64,000 bases of DNA from Flavobacterium ammonificans (lineage in GTDB: Bacteria > Bacteroidota > Bacteroidia > Flavobacteriales > Flavobacteriaceae). The first letter of the stretch is position 1; every line of letters starts with the position of its first letter. Of this stretch, positions 55,582-63,674 are shown one piece after another. The stretch is taken from contig NZ_AP025183.1 of the NCBI RefSeq assembly GCF_020885975.1, positions 248,001 to 312,000 on the forward strand. The letters run 5' to 3'. The position numbers and the translations under genes are program-made. The notes under the pieces are model-generated. The model searched no databases and was not told where the DNA came from. It saw only the letters and a list, made by a program, of their open reading frames with translations.

Positions 55582-58350
55582 ATGAAATTAAAATTTGTAT
55601 TATTTACATTATTAATGTGCAGCATAGGCTTGGCACAATCTAAAGGTACAGTTAGCGGAACCATTCTTGATAAAGAATCCAACAACCAACCTCTTCCATT
55701 TGCAAATGTAGTAATTAAAGGAACTTCAATTGGCGTAAACACAGATATGGATGGTAAATATTCCATCAATCTTAATGAAGGAAATTACATTATCCAATTT
55801 AGTTTTGTTGGTTATGAAAATATTGAAGTGCCAATAACTATAAAATCAAACGAAACAGTTGTAATCAATAAAACTTTGGGATCTGGGAATTACACCTTGA
55901 AAGATGTTGTAGTACGTGCCAAAGTAAATAGAGAAAAAGCAACTGCTCTATTGCTAGAACAAAAAAATGCCGTTGCAATTAAACAAAGTATTGGTGCTCA
56001 AGAATTATCAGCTAAAGGAATTAGCGATGTAGAAGAAGGGCTAACCAAAATTACTGGGATTTCAAAAGTAGATTCTAAAGGATTATTCATTAGAGGTTTA
56101 GAAGATCGATACAATAACTTGTTAATTAATAATTTAGCTGTCCCATCTAACAGTCCATTTAAAAAAATTATTCCATTAGATCAATTACCTACAGACGTTG
56201 TGGGTTATATGGATGTTTTCAAAACATTCAATCCTGATATTTATGGGGATTTTTCAGGTGCAACAATCGATGTAACAACATCTCAACCAACTGAAAGTCA
56301 AACTAAAATTTCATTTGGAACCGGATTCACAACAAACAATAACTTAAGTGACTTTTTATTATCCAATGATGCAACTAACACAAAAAGTTTTTTTGGATTT
56401 GGGGGACAAGAAAGAGCAATTCCAAAAGAATATGGTACAATTCCATCAGCTAGAATTAGCAATGAATTTGACTCTACTTGGGACGTAACAAAAAAACAGT
56501 CGCCATTGAATACAAGTTTTGGTTTAAGTCATTCTGATAAATTTGAAATAGGCAAAAACAATCAAAAATTGTACTATAATTTCTCTACTAACTTTGAAAA
56601 TAAATACCAAATTAGAGAAGGTGTTGATCGTACATTTTCTCAAGGACAAGGAATTTATGATAACAATTTAAATAGAAAACAGTTCAAATTTCAAACACAA
56701 TCTTCTGCTTTATTTGGTCTTCAGTACAAATCAGATCGTTTAAACTTGTTTACTAATAGTTTGTTTTTAAAAACAACCGAAAATATCATTCAAGATCAAG
56801 TAGGTTATACAAGAACTGCTGTTCAAAATCCAAATGAATTTATTAGACTAAATCAATACGAAGAAACACAGTTTTTTACTAACCAAGCATTTGGTAATTA
56901 TAAAATAACGGCTGATGATAAGCACTCTATAAACGCTGGTATTTCATACACAAGAACAAATTACAATCAGCCAGATAGAAAATTTGTAACTGGTAGATTA
57001 GTAAATGCAAACCAAATCGAAACCCAATACGGAAGTAATAATTTAATTAGACAATTTTTTAATATTGATAATAATTTTCACTTATCAGGAAAATTTGAAT
57101 ACAATTTAAAATTTGGTAAAAAAGAAGATTTAAAAAACAAATTGTCTTTTGGTTATAATGGTTTTGCAGAATATTTAATTTCTAAATTTCGTTTTGCTTT
57201 TGGAAAACCAAATGGAGCATCTATTCCTTACAACGTTGCTGCTAACAATATCGATGCAGAAATTCAAAAAGACATTGCTGCAAATAGAGTTTATTTCCAA
57301 GAAGAATCTTCTAGTGAGTATAAAACTAAAGTTTTTCAAAGAGCGGATGGGGTGTATACCAACTTGTTAATTCATTTAAATGAAAAACTAGAATTCAACA
57401 CTGGAATCCGATTAGAAAATACTATCAGAGAATTTAAATACAGAACCATTTCAGATCCAATTTCAAGTCCATACAGAAAGAAAAATCTTGACAAATTATA
57501 TGTGTTACCCTCTTTAAATATAAAATACCAAGCGACAGAAAAAAGCAATATTCGTTTTGCTGCGTCTAAAACCTACACAAAACCAGTTTTGTTTGAAAGT
57601 TTGGATATAAATCTTATTAATGCGGATGGTACTACAGAAATTGGTAATTCAAATTTAATTAATAGTGAGAATTACAATGCAGACCTAAAATTTGAGTTAT
57701 TCCCAACTAAAAACGAAATGTTTGCTGCTACTTTATTCGCAAAATATATTGACAATCCAATCGAAAGAACCATTCAAGCAAGCGCAACAGGAAGTGGACA
57801 AACCATAACCTACTTTAACAATGATAGCGCTACTTTGTTTGGTGCTGAATTTGAAGTACTATTGCAATTGTCAAGAATAAATGAAAACTTAAAAGGGTTG
57901 TCTTTTGGGTTCAATACTTCTTTAATGCTTACTGAAGCAGTAGTAAATAAAAATCGTGTAGGATACTTTGATACTTATGAAAAAAGAGATTTACAAGGTG
58001 CTTCTAATTGGTTGATTAATTCTGATTTAAAATACGAATTTAGTAACAATGATAAGTGGAAAAATACTGCTTCATTGGTTTACAGTGTTTATGGAGATAG
58101 AATATTTGCAGTTGGTGTAGCTGGTTACGATCATATTTATGAAAAACCATTTAACAAACTTGACTTTGTTTGGAGTAGTGTTATTGACAAAAAATGGAAT
58201 TTAAAATTCTCAGTAGATAACATTTTAAACCCAGTTTATAGAAGAGAACTAGGAACTAAAAATAAGATTGCTATAGATGAAGCGTCTTTACTTCTTCAAT
58301 CGTTTCAAAGAGGCGTAGGGTTTTCTACCAGCGTTTCTTATACATTCTAA
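55582..58350 (+). CDS. TonB-dependent outer membrane receptor
   Basis: 922 aa. A signal peptide (1-18) is followed by a carboxypeptidase-regulatory-like domain (about 24-105) and a TonB plug with LFIRGLEDRYNNLLINNL. A 22-strand barrel ends in an aromatic C-terminus (VSYTF). No SusD gene follows, unlike the locus at 1-3093, so this is an uncoupled receptor. It is next to a lipoprotein gene (58517) that may be its surface partner. The promoter carries the six-unit 11-bp array, so control by the adjacent response regulator is likely, and phosphate or organophosphate uptake is a candidate role (inference). Confidence 0.9.
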   Translation: MKLKFVLFTLLMCSIGLAQSKGTVSGTILDKESNNQPLPFANVVIKGTSIGVNTDMDGKYSINLNEGNYIIQFSFVGYENIEVPITIKSNETVVINKTLGSGNYTLKDVVVRAKVNREKATALLLEQKNAVAIKQSIGAQELSAKGISDVEEGLTKITGISKVDSKGLFIRGLEDRYNNLLINNLAVPSNSPFKKIIPLDQLPTDVVGYMDVFKTFNPDIYGDFSGATIDVTTSQPTESQTKISFGTGFTTNNNLSDFLLSNDATNTKSFFGFGGQERAIPKEYGTIPSARISNEFDSTWDVTKKQSPLNTSFGLSHSDKFEIGKNNQKLYYNFSTNFENKYQIREGVDRTFSQGQGIYDNNLNRKQFKFQTQSSALFGLQYKSDRLNLFTNSLFLKTTENIIQDQVGYTRTAVQNPNEFIRLNQYEETQFFTNQAFGNYKITADDKHSINAGISYTRTNYNQPDRKFVTGRLVNANQIETQYGSNNLIRQFFNIDNNFHLSGKFEYNLKFGKKEDLKNKLSFGYNGFAEYLISKFRFAFGKPNGASIPYNVAANNIDAEIQKDIAANRVYFQEESSSEYKTKVFQRADGVYTNLLIHLNEKLEFNTGIRLENTIREFKYRTISDPISSPYRKKNLDKLYVLPSLNIKYQATEKSNIRFAASKTYTKPVLFESLDINLINADGTTEIGNSNLINSENYNADLKFELFPTKNEMFAATLFAKYIDNPIERTIQASATGSGQTITYFNNDSATLFGAEFEVLLQLSRINENLKGLSFGFNTSLMLTEAVVNKNRVGYFDTYEKRDLQGASNWLINSDLKYEFSNNDKWKNTASLVYSVYGDRIFAVGVAGYDHIYEKPFNKLDFVWSSVIDKKWNLKFSVDNILNPVYRRELGTKNKIAIDEASLLLQSFQRGVGFSTSVSYTF

Positions 58351-58358
58351 ATATATAA

Positions 58359-58386
58359 AGAGCAGTTCACTTACTGCTCTTTTTTA
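58359..58386 (+). terminator. Terminator after the TonB receptor gene
   Basis: AGAGCAGT (58359-58366) pairs with ACTGCTCT (58373-58380), TCACTT loop, followed by a T run. Confidence 0.92.
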
Positions 58387-58408
58387 TTTACAATTTGAAA
58401 ACATTGAA

Positions 58409-58486
58409 TTAACTATTTGATGATTACCTGCTAACAATTTTATAACTATTTCGATATCAAAAGGAAATATTAGCAACATACATTTG
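58409..58486 (+). promoter_or_regulatory. Weaker 11-bp-period units and -7 box upstream of the lipoprotein gene
   Basis: TTAACT (58409), ATGATT (58420), CTAACA (58431) and ATAACT (58442) keep an 11-bp period; the following phases (58453, 58464) are degenerate. TACATTTG at 58479-58486 is a full -7 match, 15 bp after the 58464 phase, the same offset as at the receptor promoter. No -33 TTG is seen. Confidence 0.5.
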
Positions 58487-58516
58487 CCTTAACAAATTTA
58501 AATAAACAATACAAAA

Positions 58517-59677
58517 ATGAAAAAATTAATTGTAAGCTTATCTATTTTAGCTTTGACATTTACAGGATGTTCAACTACTGATGACGAAGAAACATTACAA
58601 CCAGTAGAAGGTGAAATCACAGGATCAATAACAAGTAACAAAACCTATGCTTTTGGTAACTACACACTAAGTGGAATCGTTACTATTGAATCAGGTGTTA
58701 CAGTTACTTTTGATGCAGGTTCAAAAATTACTGCCAATGCAGCCAATGGTGTGGATGCATTAGTTGTAAAAGCAGGAGGAAAATTGATTATTAATGGAAC
58801 TGCTTCTCAACCAGTAGTATTTACTGAGCCTTCTGCTACTCCAGGTTCATGGGGCGGAATTATTATGTATGGCGATGCTCCAATAAATGGTTCTGGTGCT
58901 ACAACAACAAGAACTTCAGAAGACGGATTAAATTTACCTTATGGAGGTTCAAACCCTACTCATAATGGAGGAGCATTACGATATGTTCGTGTGGAATATG
59001 CTGGTAAAAAAATCACTGATGGAACAAGTGAAATGAATGGTTTCTCATTTTATTCAGTAGGTTCTGGAACTGTATTAGATCATTTAGTATCTTACAAAGG
59101 TGCTGACGATGGATTTGAGTGGTATGGCGGAACTGTTAGTGGGACAAACTTAATTTCATTTGGTAATTACGATGACTCTTTCGACTGGCAAGACGGATGG
59201 CAAGGTCAAAATAACTCAAACTGGTATGTTTACCAAGAAGGAATTGGAAATTTTGGTATGGAGATTGAAGCATCTAACAATGATAACGCTTACTTCCCAA
59301 AGATTGCTAATATCACTTTAAAAAGAGCTCCTGGAACAGTAACAGAAGGTGGTTCATCTGCAGCTGAATATGATGCGATTCAATTCAAAAAAGATGGAAA
59401 TGGTGATTTTACTAACATCACAATTACTGGATATACTACTTCTGGCGCAACAGCAGTTCGAATTCAAGATGCTAGAACTAATACTAACCAAGTTAATACT
59501 GGTAAAATAAAATTAACTTCAGTTAAAATAAATGATGGTACTAGTCAGTTTGCTGGAGCTGGAACTCTATCTGTAAACTTTCCAACTGCTAATTACACTA
59601 TTAACGCTAGTGCAACTGGAGCAAGCTTAACAGCTGGTAACTGGGCGACTGTAAATGGTGCTACACTTATTAAATAA
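58517..59677 (+). CDS. Surface lipoprotein with parallel beta-helix-like repeats
   Basis: 386 aa. A lipoprotein signal ends at a lipobox (FTGC, cysteine at residue 18) followed by acidic residues TTDDEE, which in Bacteroidetes can favour surface export. The rest is Gly/Ser/Thr/Asn-rich with regularly spaced short strands (TLSGIVTIESGVTVTFDAGS, ALVVKAGGKLIINGTAS) typical of a right-handed parallel beta-helix. It follows the TonB receptor gene and may act with it at the surface. I do not recognise the ligand. A terminator separates the two genes, so it has its own promoter. Confidence 0.8.
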   Translation: MKKLIVSLSILALTFTGCSTTDDEETLQPVEGEITGSITSNKTYAFGNYTLSGIVTIESGVTVTFDAGSKITANAANGVDALVVKAGGKLIINGTASQPVVFTEPSATPGSWGGIIMYGDAPINGSGATTTRTSEDGLNLPYGGSNPTHNGGALRYVRVEYAGKKITDGTSEMNGFSFYSVGSGTVLDHLVSYKGADDGFEWYGGTVSGTNLISFGNYDDSFDWQDGWQGQNNSNWYVYQEGIGNFGMEIEASNNDNAYFPKIANITLKRAPGTVTEGGSSAAEYDAIQFKKDGNGDFTNITITGYTTSGATAVRIQDARTNTNQVNTGKIKLTSVKINDGTSQFAGAGTLSVNFPTANYTINASATGASLTAGNWATVNGATLIK

Positions 59678-59700
59678 TATACTTAGTATATAATAAATAA

Positions 59701-59735
59701 AAAACCCATTTAGACAAAACGTCTAAATGGGTTTT
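59701..59735. terminator. Strong bidirectional terminator
   Basis: A 15-bp stem (59701-59715 with 59721-59735, core CCCATTTAGAC) has an AAAAC loop and A/T runs on both sides, between the convergent lipoprotein and MORN-type genes. Confidence 0.95.
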
Positions 59736-59754
59736 CTTTTTGATTTAAATAAAA

Positions 59755-60099
59755 TTAATTTGAAGCAACAGACCCTTTACTCCATTTTTTAATTGATAAA
59801 ATAGTATCTTTTGAGTAGTCTACTTCAGATAAACCTTCGTTATTCCAAAAAAACCAGTTCCCAACTTTTTCTCCTTTTGAATATTCAGCGATGGCAATTT
59901 TGACACCATTCGCATTATAGGATATCCATTTCCCTTCTAATTTTCCATCAATAAAGAATCCTTCTTGTTGAATTTCACCGTTTTCATGGTAATAAGTTGC
60001 TTTAACTGTACCATTAATATCTTCTAATTTAGGCTCTATATTTTGCGCAAAAGCTACACTAGAAACCACTAACACTGCGATCATCATTAATTTTTTCAT
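59755..60099 (-). CDS. MORN/YwqK-type repeat protein, secreted
   Basis: 114 aa with a signal peptide (1-18). Repeated units of the form xYYHENGEIQQEGFFIDGKLEGKW and YNANGVKIAIAEYSKGEKVGNW match MORN-2 / antitoxin-YwqK-like repeats. These are membrane- or protein-contact modules with no enzymatic function. The gene has a consensus promoter (60133-60162, minus strand) whose upstream part overlaps four 11-bp-period units. It may belong to the same regulated set as its neighbours. Confidence 0.82.
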   Translation of the reverse strand: MKKLMMIAVLVVSSVAFAQNIEPKLEDINGTVKATYYHENGEIQQEGFFIDGKLEGKWISYNANGVKIAIAEYSKGEKVGNWFFWNNEGLSEVDYSKDTILSIKKWSKGSVASN

Positions 60100-60132
60100 T
60101 TTGTTAGGTTTTAATTGTTAATAATTACATAA

Positions 60133-60187
60133 CAAATATATAAATTAATTTACACTAACCAAACATTTACTTAACAATTTGGTAACA
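60133..60187 (-). promoter_or_regulatory. Promoter of the MORN-type gene with 11-bp-period units
   Basis: On the minus strand TTG (60162-60160), a 19-base spacer and TATATTTG (60140-60133) form a full consensus promoter. On the plus strand TTTACA (60149), CAAACA (60160), TTAACA (60171) and GTAACA (60182) keep an 11-bp period across and upstream of it. Relative to this gene the units run in the opposite sense to those at the TonB promoter. Confidence 0.6.
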
Positions 60188-60360
60188 TTGGGGAATTTAA
60201 AATTAATAAAATATTCAATTAGTGAGTATAAAAAACTGATTCACAGTAATTTAATTCATTAAATTATCAAAAAAAATAATGTTATCGACAAACGATTTTT
60301 TATTCATTTTAGTATTGGTGTTGAAAAAAATAGTACTTTTATAATGTAGAATTAAACAAA

Positions 60361-60693
60361 ATGAAAAAATTATACTTCATTAGTCTTTTGTTTTTACTTG
60401 TGTTTACTTCAAAAATAGTAGCTCAAGAAACAAAACAACAATTTAAACTTCAAGAAATACCAATTGAAGGTTTAAGCTTGTACCCTAATCCTGTGACTCA
60501 CGGTAAAGTATATATTTCTTCTAAAAATGATTTAGACAAAGAAATTCAAATCTTTGATGTATTAGGAAAGAAAGTAATCCATACTCAATTAAATTCTAAA
60601 GAATTAAATCTTTCATCCCTTTCTCCTGGTGTATACATTATAAAGATTAGAGAGGAAGAACATACTGCTACACGAAAATTAATTATTCGCTAA
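60361..60693 (+). CDS. Stand-alone type IX secretion (type A) sorting domain protein
   Basis: 110 aa. A signal peptide (1-21) is followed by about 15 residues and then a complete T9SS type A C-terminal sorting domain: LSLYPNPVTHGKVYIS, IQIFDVLGKKVI and LSSLSPGVYIIKIREEEHTATRKLII. Normally this domain ends a large secreted protein, but here it is nearly the whole protein, leaving no cargo. It may be a decoy, an adaptor, or a remnant. It lies between the MORN-type and phosphoesterase genes. Confidence 0.88.
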   Translation: MKKLYFISLLFLLVFTSKIVAQETKQQFKLQEIPIEGLSLYPNPVTHGKVYISSKNDLDKEIQIFDVLGKKVIHTQLNSKELNLSSLSPGVYIIKIREEEHTATRKLIIR

Positions 60694-60727
60694 ATTTAGA
60701 AGTAACTTAAACAATTAGGTTACAATT

Positions 60728-60783
60728 GTAATGATTTAGTAATCTTCACAAAACATAGTTTTAACATGATGTTTTTACATTCG
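60728..60783 (+). promoter_or_regulatory. 11-bp-period units and -7 box upstream of the PlcP-type gene
   Basis: GTAATG (60728), GTAATC (60739), AAAACA (60750) and TTAACA (60761) keep an 11-bp period. The last unit starts 15 bp before TACATTCG (60776-60783), a one-mismatch -7 box, exactly the spacing at the TonB receptor promoter. No -33 TTG is seen, as expected for an activator-dependent promoter. Confidence 0.65.
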
Positions 60784-60795
60784 TAAAAACAACTC

Positions 60796-61617
60796 ATGAA
60801 AAATAAACGAAAACTCCCTCTTGTAGTTTTAAGTGATGTACACTTGGGAACTTATGGATGTCATGCTAATGAATTAGTCTATTATCTTAAATCCATTCAG
60901 CCTGAAATGCTAGTTCTAAATGGTGATATCATTGATATTTGGAACTTCTCTAAAAGATATTTTCCTGCAGCTCACATGAATGTATTGCGACAAATTTTAA
61001 AAATGTCCAATCAAGGCACCAAAGTGGTATATATTACTGGTAATCATGATGAAGCATTACGAAAATATTCTGACACTAATTTAGGTAATATTGAATTAGT
61101 AGATAAACTAATCTTAGAGCTTGACGATAAAAAAGTATGGATTTTTCACGGAGATGTTTTTGATTCTTCTACTAAAGGCTATGCGAAAATAATTGCGAAA
61201 CTAGGTGGTAAAGGGTATGACTTACTAATCCTCATCAATTGTTTTGTGAATTGGTTATTAGTTCTCACCGGAAAAGAAAAAAGAAGCTTCTCAAAAAAAA
61301 TCAAAGACAGCGTTAAAAAGGCGGTGGCATTCATCTCTAATTTTGAAACTACTGCTGCAGAAATCGCAATCGAAAAGAAATTTGATTATGTTGTTTGCGG
61401 GCATATTCATAAACCACAAATGAAAGAGGTTTCTAACGAAAACGGAAAAGTAGTTTACTTAAATAGTGGAGACTGGGTTGAAAACTTGAGTGCATTGGAA
61501 TACAACAAAAAGAAGTGGCGCATCTATCGGTATCAAAAAATTGATTATACCAATCAAACACAAGACTCAATTGAGGATAGCATTATAAATGATATTGTTA
61601 GTAAAATTTTAGCATAA
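60796..61617 (+). CDS. Calcineurin-like metallophosphoesterase, PlcP type
   Basis: 273 aa, no signal peptide. Metal ligands are visible: Asp14 and His16 (SDVHLGTYGC), Asp44 (NGDIIDIW), Asn83-His84 (GNHDEALRKY), His118 (FHGDVFD), and His203/His205 (CGHIHKPQ). Databases often call this group UDP-2,3-diacylglucosamine hydrolase. The SDVHLGT-x-GC, GDIIDIW and GNHDEALR-x-Y pattern instead fits PlcP, the phospholipase C that removes phospholipid headgroups during phosphate starvation. The glycosyltransferase gene 5 bases downstream supports that reading. LpxH activity in lipid A synthesis is the alternative. Confidence 0.8.
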   Translation: MKNKRKLPLVVLSDVHLGTYGCHANELVYYLKSIQPEMLVLNGDIIDIWNFSKRYFPAAHMNVLRQILKMSNQGTKVVYITGNHDEALRKYSDTNLGNIELVDKLILELDDKKVWIFHGDVFDSSTKGYAKIIAKLGGKGYDLLILINCFVNWLLVLTGKEKRSFSKKIKDSVKKAVAFISNFETTAAEIAIEKKFDYVVCGHIHKPQMKEVSNENGKVVYLNSGDWVENLSALEYNKKKWRIYRYQKIDYTNQTQDSIEDSIINDIVSKILA

Positions 61618-61622
61618 CAATT

Positions 61623-62612
61623 ATGAAAATTTTTTACGCCATACAAGCTACTGGAAACGGACATATTAGTAGAGCGATGCAACTCTATCCGTATTTACAG
61701 AAATTCGGAGAGGTCGATTTTTTTATGAGCGGTAGTAATGCAAGTCTTGCAATTGATCTGCCAGTAAAATATAAAAGTGCAGGTTGTAGTTTATTTTACA
61801 GTACCTGTGGCGGTTTGGATTATTGGAAAATCGCAAAAAACGTTCGCCCTTTACAAATGATTAAAGAAGCCAAATCACTACCATTAAAGAAATATGATGT
61901 AATCATCAATGACTTTGACTCCATTACTTCTTTGGCTTGCAAAATGCAAAAAGTACATTCCGTTCAATTGGGACACCAAGCCAGTTTTGTATCTAAAAAC
62001 ACCCCAAGACCCGATAAGAAAAGTATAATGGGCGAAATGATTTTAAAACATTATGCTTCCGCACCCAAAAATATTGGATTGCATTTTGAAAAATACGATT
62101 CGTTTATTGTTCCTCCTATCATTAAAGAAGAAATTCAGCAAGCTAAGCCGAAAAACTTAGGACATATTACTGTTTACTTACCTTCATTTGACATATCCTG
62201 TTTAGAAAAAGCATTCCGGAATATGCCAAACCAAGAATTTCATTGGTTTCTGAATGACATCAAAACAAAACAAAAATTAGGAAATATCACATACTATCCT
62301 GTAAATCAAGCCGATTTTAATGAAAGTCTAATCAATTGTCATGGAATAATCACTGGCGGGGGATTTGAGACTCCAGCAGAAGCATTATTCCTTAGAAAAA
62401 AAATACTGAGTATCCCAATTCAAAAACACTACGAACAAGAATGTAATGCTGCGGCATTGAAAAAAATGGGCGTACCAGTAGTTTATGAAGTCGGTGATGA
62501 CTTTGATAGTGTAATTGAAAATTGGCTAAATACAGATACTCCAATGCCTTTGATTCAAGCCAATGAAATCAATGCAACATTACAATATCTATTTGACACC
62601 TATAAAGATTAA
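61623..62612 (+). CDS. Glycosyltransferase (GT28/MGT-like), possible diacylglycerol glycosyltransferase
   Basis: 329 aa, GT-B fold. The N-terminal GNGHISRAMQ motif (11-20) and the C-terminal nucleotide-sugar loop GGGFETPAEALFLRKKILSIP with the following HYEQECNAAALKKMG match GT28/MurG/MGT-like enzymes. It starts 5 bases after the PlcP-type gene, so the two form an operon. Together they could cut phospholipids to diacylglycerol and glycosylate it to a phosphorus-free lipid (inference from known PlcP-Agt pairs). The acceptor cannot be read from sequence. Confidence 0.8.
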   Translation: MKIFYAIQATGNGHISRAMQLYPYLQKFGEVDFFMSGSNASLAIDLPVKYKSAGCSLFYSTCGGLDYWKIAKNVRPLQMIKEAKSLPLKKYDVIINDFDSITSLACKMQKVHSVQLGHQASFVSKNTPRPDKKSIMGEMILKHYASAPKNIGLHFEKYDSFIVPPIIKEEIQQAKPKNLGHITVYLPSFDISCLEKAFRNMPNQEFHWFLNDIKTKQKLGNITYYPVNQADFNESLINCHGIITGGGFETPAEALFLRKKILSIPIQKHYEQECNAAALKKMGVPVVYEVGDDFDSVIENWLNTDTPMPLIQANEINATLQYLFDTYKD

Positions 62613-62616
62613 AATC

Positions 62617-62640
62617 AAGCTCCTTTTTTGGGGCTTTTTT
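62617..62640 (+). terminator. Terminator after the glycosyltransferase gene
   Basis: AAGCTCC (62617-62623) pairs with GGGGCTT (62630-62636), including a T-G wobble, followed by a T run, 4 bases after the stop. Confidence 0.85.
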
Positions 62641-62693
62641 TATTCCCATTTATTTTCCCATTTATTTCAATTACTTTTGTGAAAAAATAATTC

Positions 62694-63674
62694 TTGATTT
62701 CATCTCACGATATATTTACCATTAGTAATCAAAAGCAGTTTGACAAAATCGCTTTGAAAATTTTTCGTTTTCAATACGAGAATAATCTAGTGTACCGTGA
62801 ATTTTGTGATTTTTTAAAAACGGATGTCCAAAAAGTAAAATCAATTGAGCAAATTCCGTTTTTACCCATTCAGTTTTTCAAAAGTCATTCAGTGATTTCT
62901 TCTACTAATCCTATAGAAACTACTTTTACTAGTAGTGGCACAACAGGAATGATCACGAGCAAACATTTAGTTACTGACCTAGGGATTTATGAAGAGAGCT
63001 ACCGCAAAGGATTTTCTCAATTCTATGGCAACATTGAAGATTATGTAGTAGTAGCATTGCTTCCGTCTTATTTAGAAAGAGAAGGCTCTTCCTTAATTCA
63101 TATGGTTGATGATTTAATTCAACTTTCCAATCAAGATGAAAGCGGTTTTTACCTTCACAATTATGACGAACTCATTGCTAAATTAATTCAACTAGATCAT
63201 GCTGGACAAAATGTAATTTTAATTGGAGTTACGTATGCCCTATTAGATTTGGTTGAAAAACATTCATTCCAATTAGAAAACACAATCATTATGGAAACCG
63301 GAGGAATGAAAGGAAAACGCAAAGAAATGATTCGCGAAGAATTGCACCTAGAACTCTGCAATGGATTTGGTGTTAAATCAATACATTCCGAATATGGAAT
63401 GACCGAACTATTGTCACAAGCTTATTCATTGGGTGAAGGAATTTTCGAATGTCCGTCATGGATGCAAATTCTGGTTCGAGACACTGAAGATGCATTATCT
63501 TATGTTCGAGAGGGTAAAACTGGAGGTATTAACGTAATTGATTTAGCCAATATCAATTCCTGTTCATTTATTGCTACTCAAGATTTAGGGAAAAAATACC
63601 CTAATGGTAGTTTTGAAATTTTAGGCCGATTTGATCATTCTGATATTAGAGGGTGTAATTTAATGGTGGTTTAA
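62694..63674 (+). CDS. LuxE/PaaK-like acyl-protein synthetase (adenylate-forming)
   Basis: 326 aa from a TTG at 62694; an in-frame stop at 62688-62690 and no ATG nearby force a TTG (or the next codon, ATT). The phosphate-binding loop TSSGTTGMITSKH (79-91) and the METGGMKGKR and FGVKSIHSEYGMTELLSQAY segments are typical of LuxE/PaaK-like adenylating enzymes, which activate a carboxylate with ATP. No luciferase genes are near, so the substrate is unknown. A -7-like TACTTTTG at 62672-62679 would give a very short leader. The gene's last 15 bases overlap the end of the convergent DUF3078 gene. Confidence 0.82.
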   Translation: MISSHDIFTISNQKQFDKIALKIFRFQYENNLVYREFCDFLKTDVQKVKSIEQIPFLPIQFFKSHSVISSTNPIETTFTSSGTTGMITSKHLVTDLGIYEESYRKGFSQFYGNIEDYVVVALLPSYLEREGSSLIHMVDDLIQLSNQDESGFYLHNYDELIAKLIQLDHAGQNVILIGVTYALLDLVEKHSFQLENTIIMETGGMKGKRKEMIREELHLELCNGFGVKSIHSEYGMTELLSQAYSLGEGIFECPSWMQILVRDTEDALSYVREGKTGGINVIDLANINSCSFIATQDLGKKYPNGSFEILGRFDHSDIRGCNLMVV

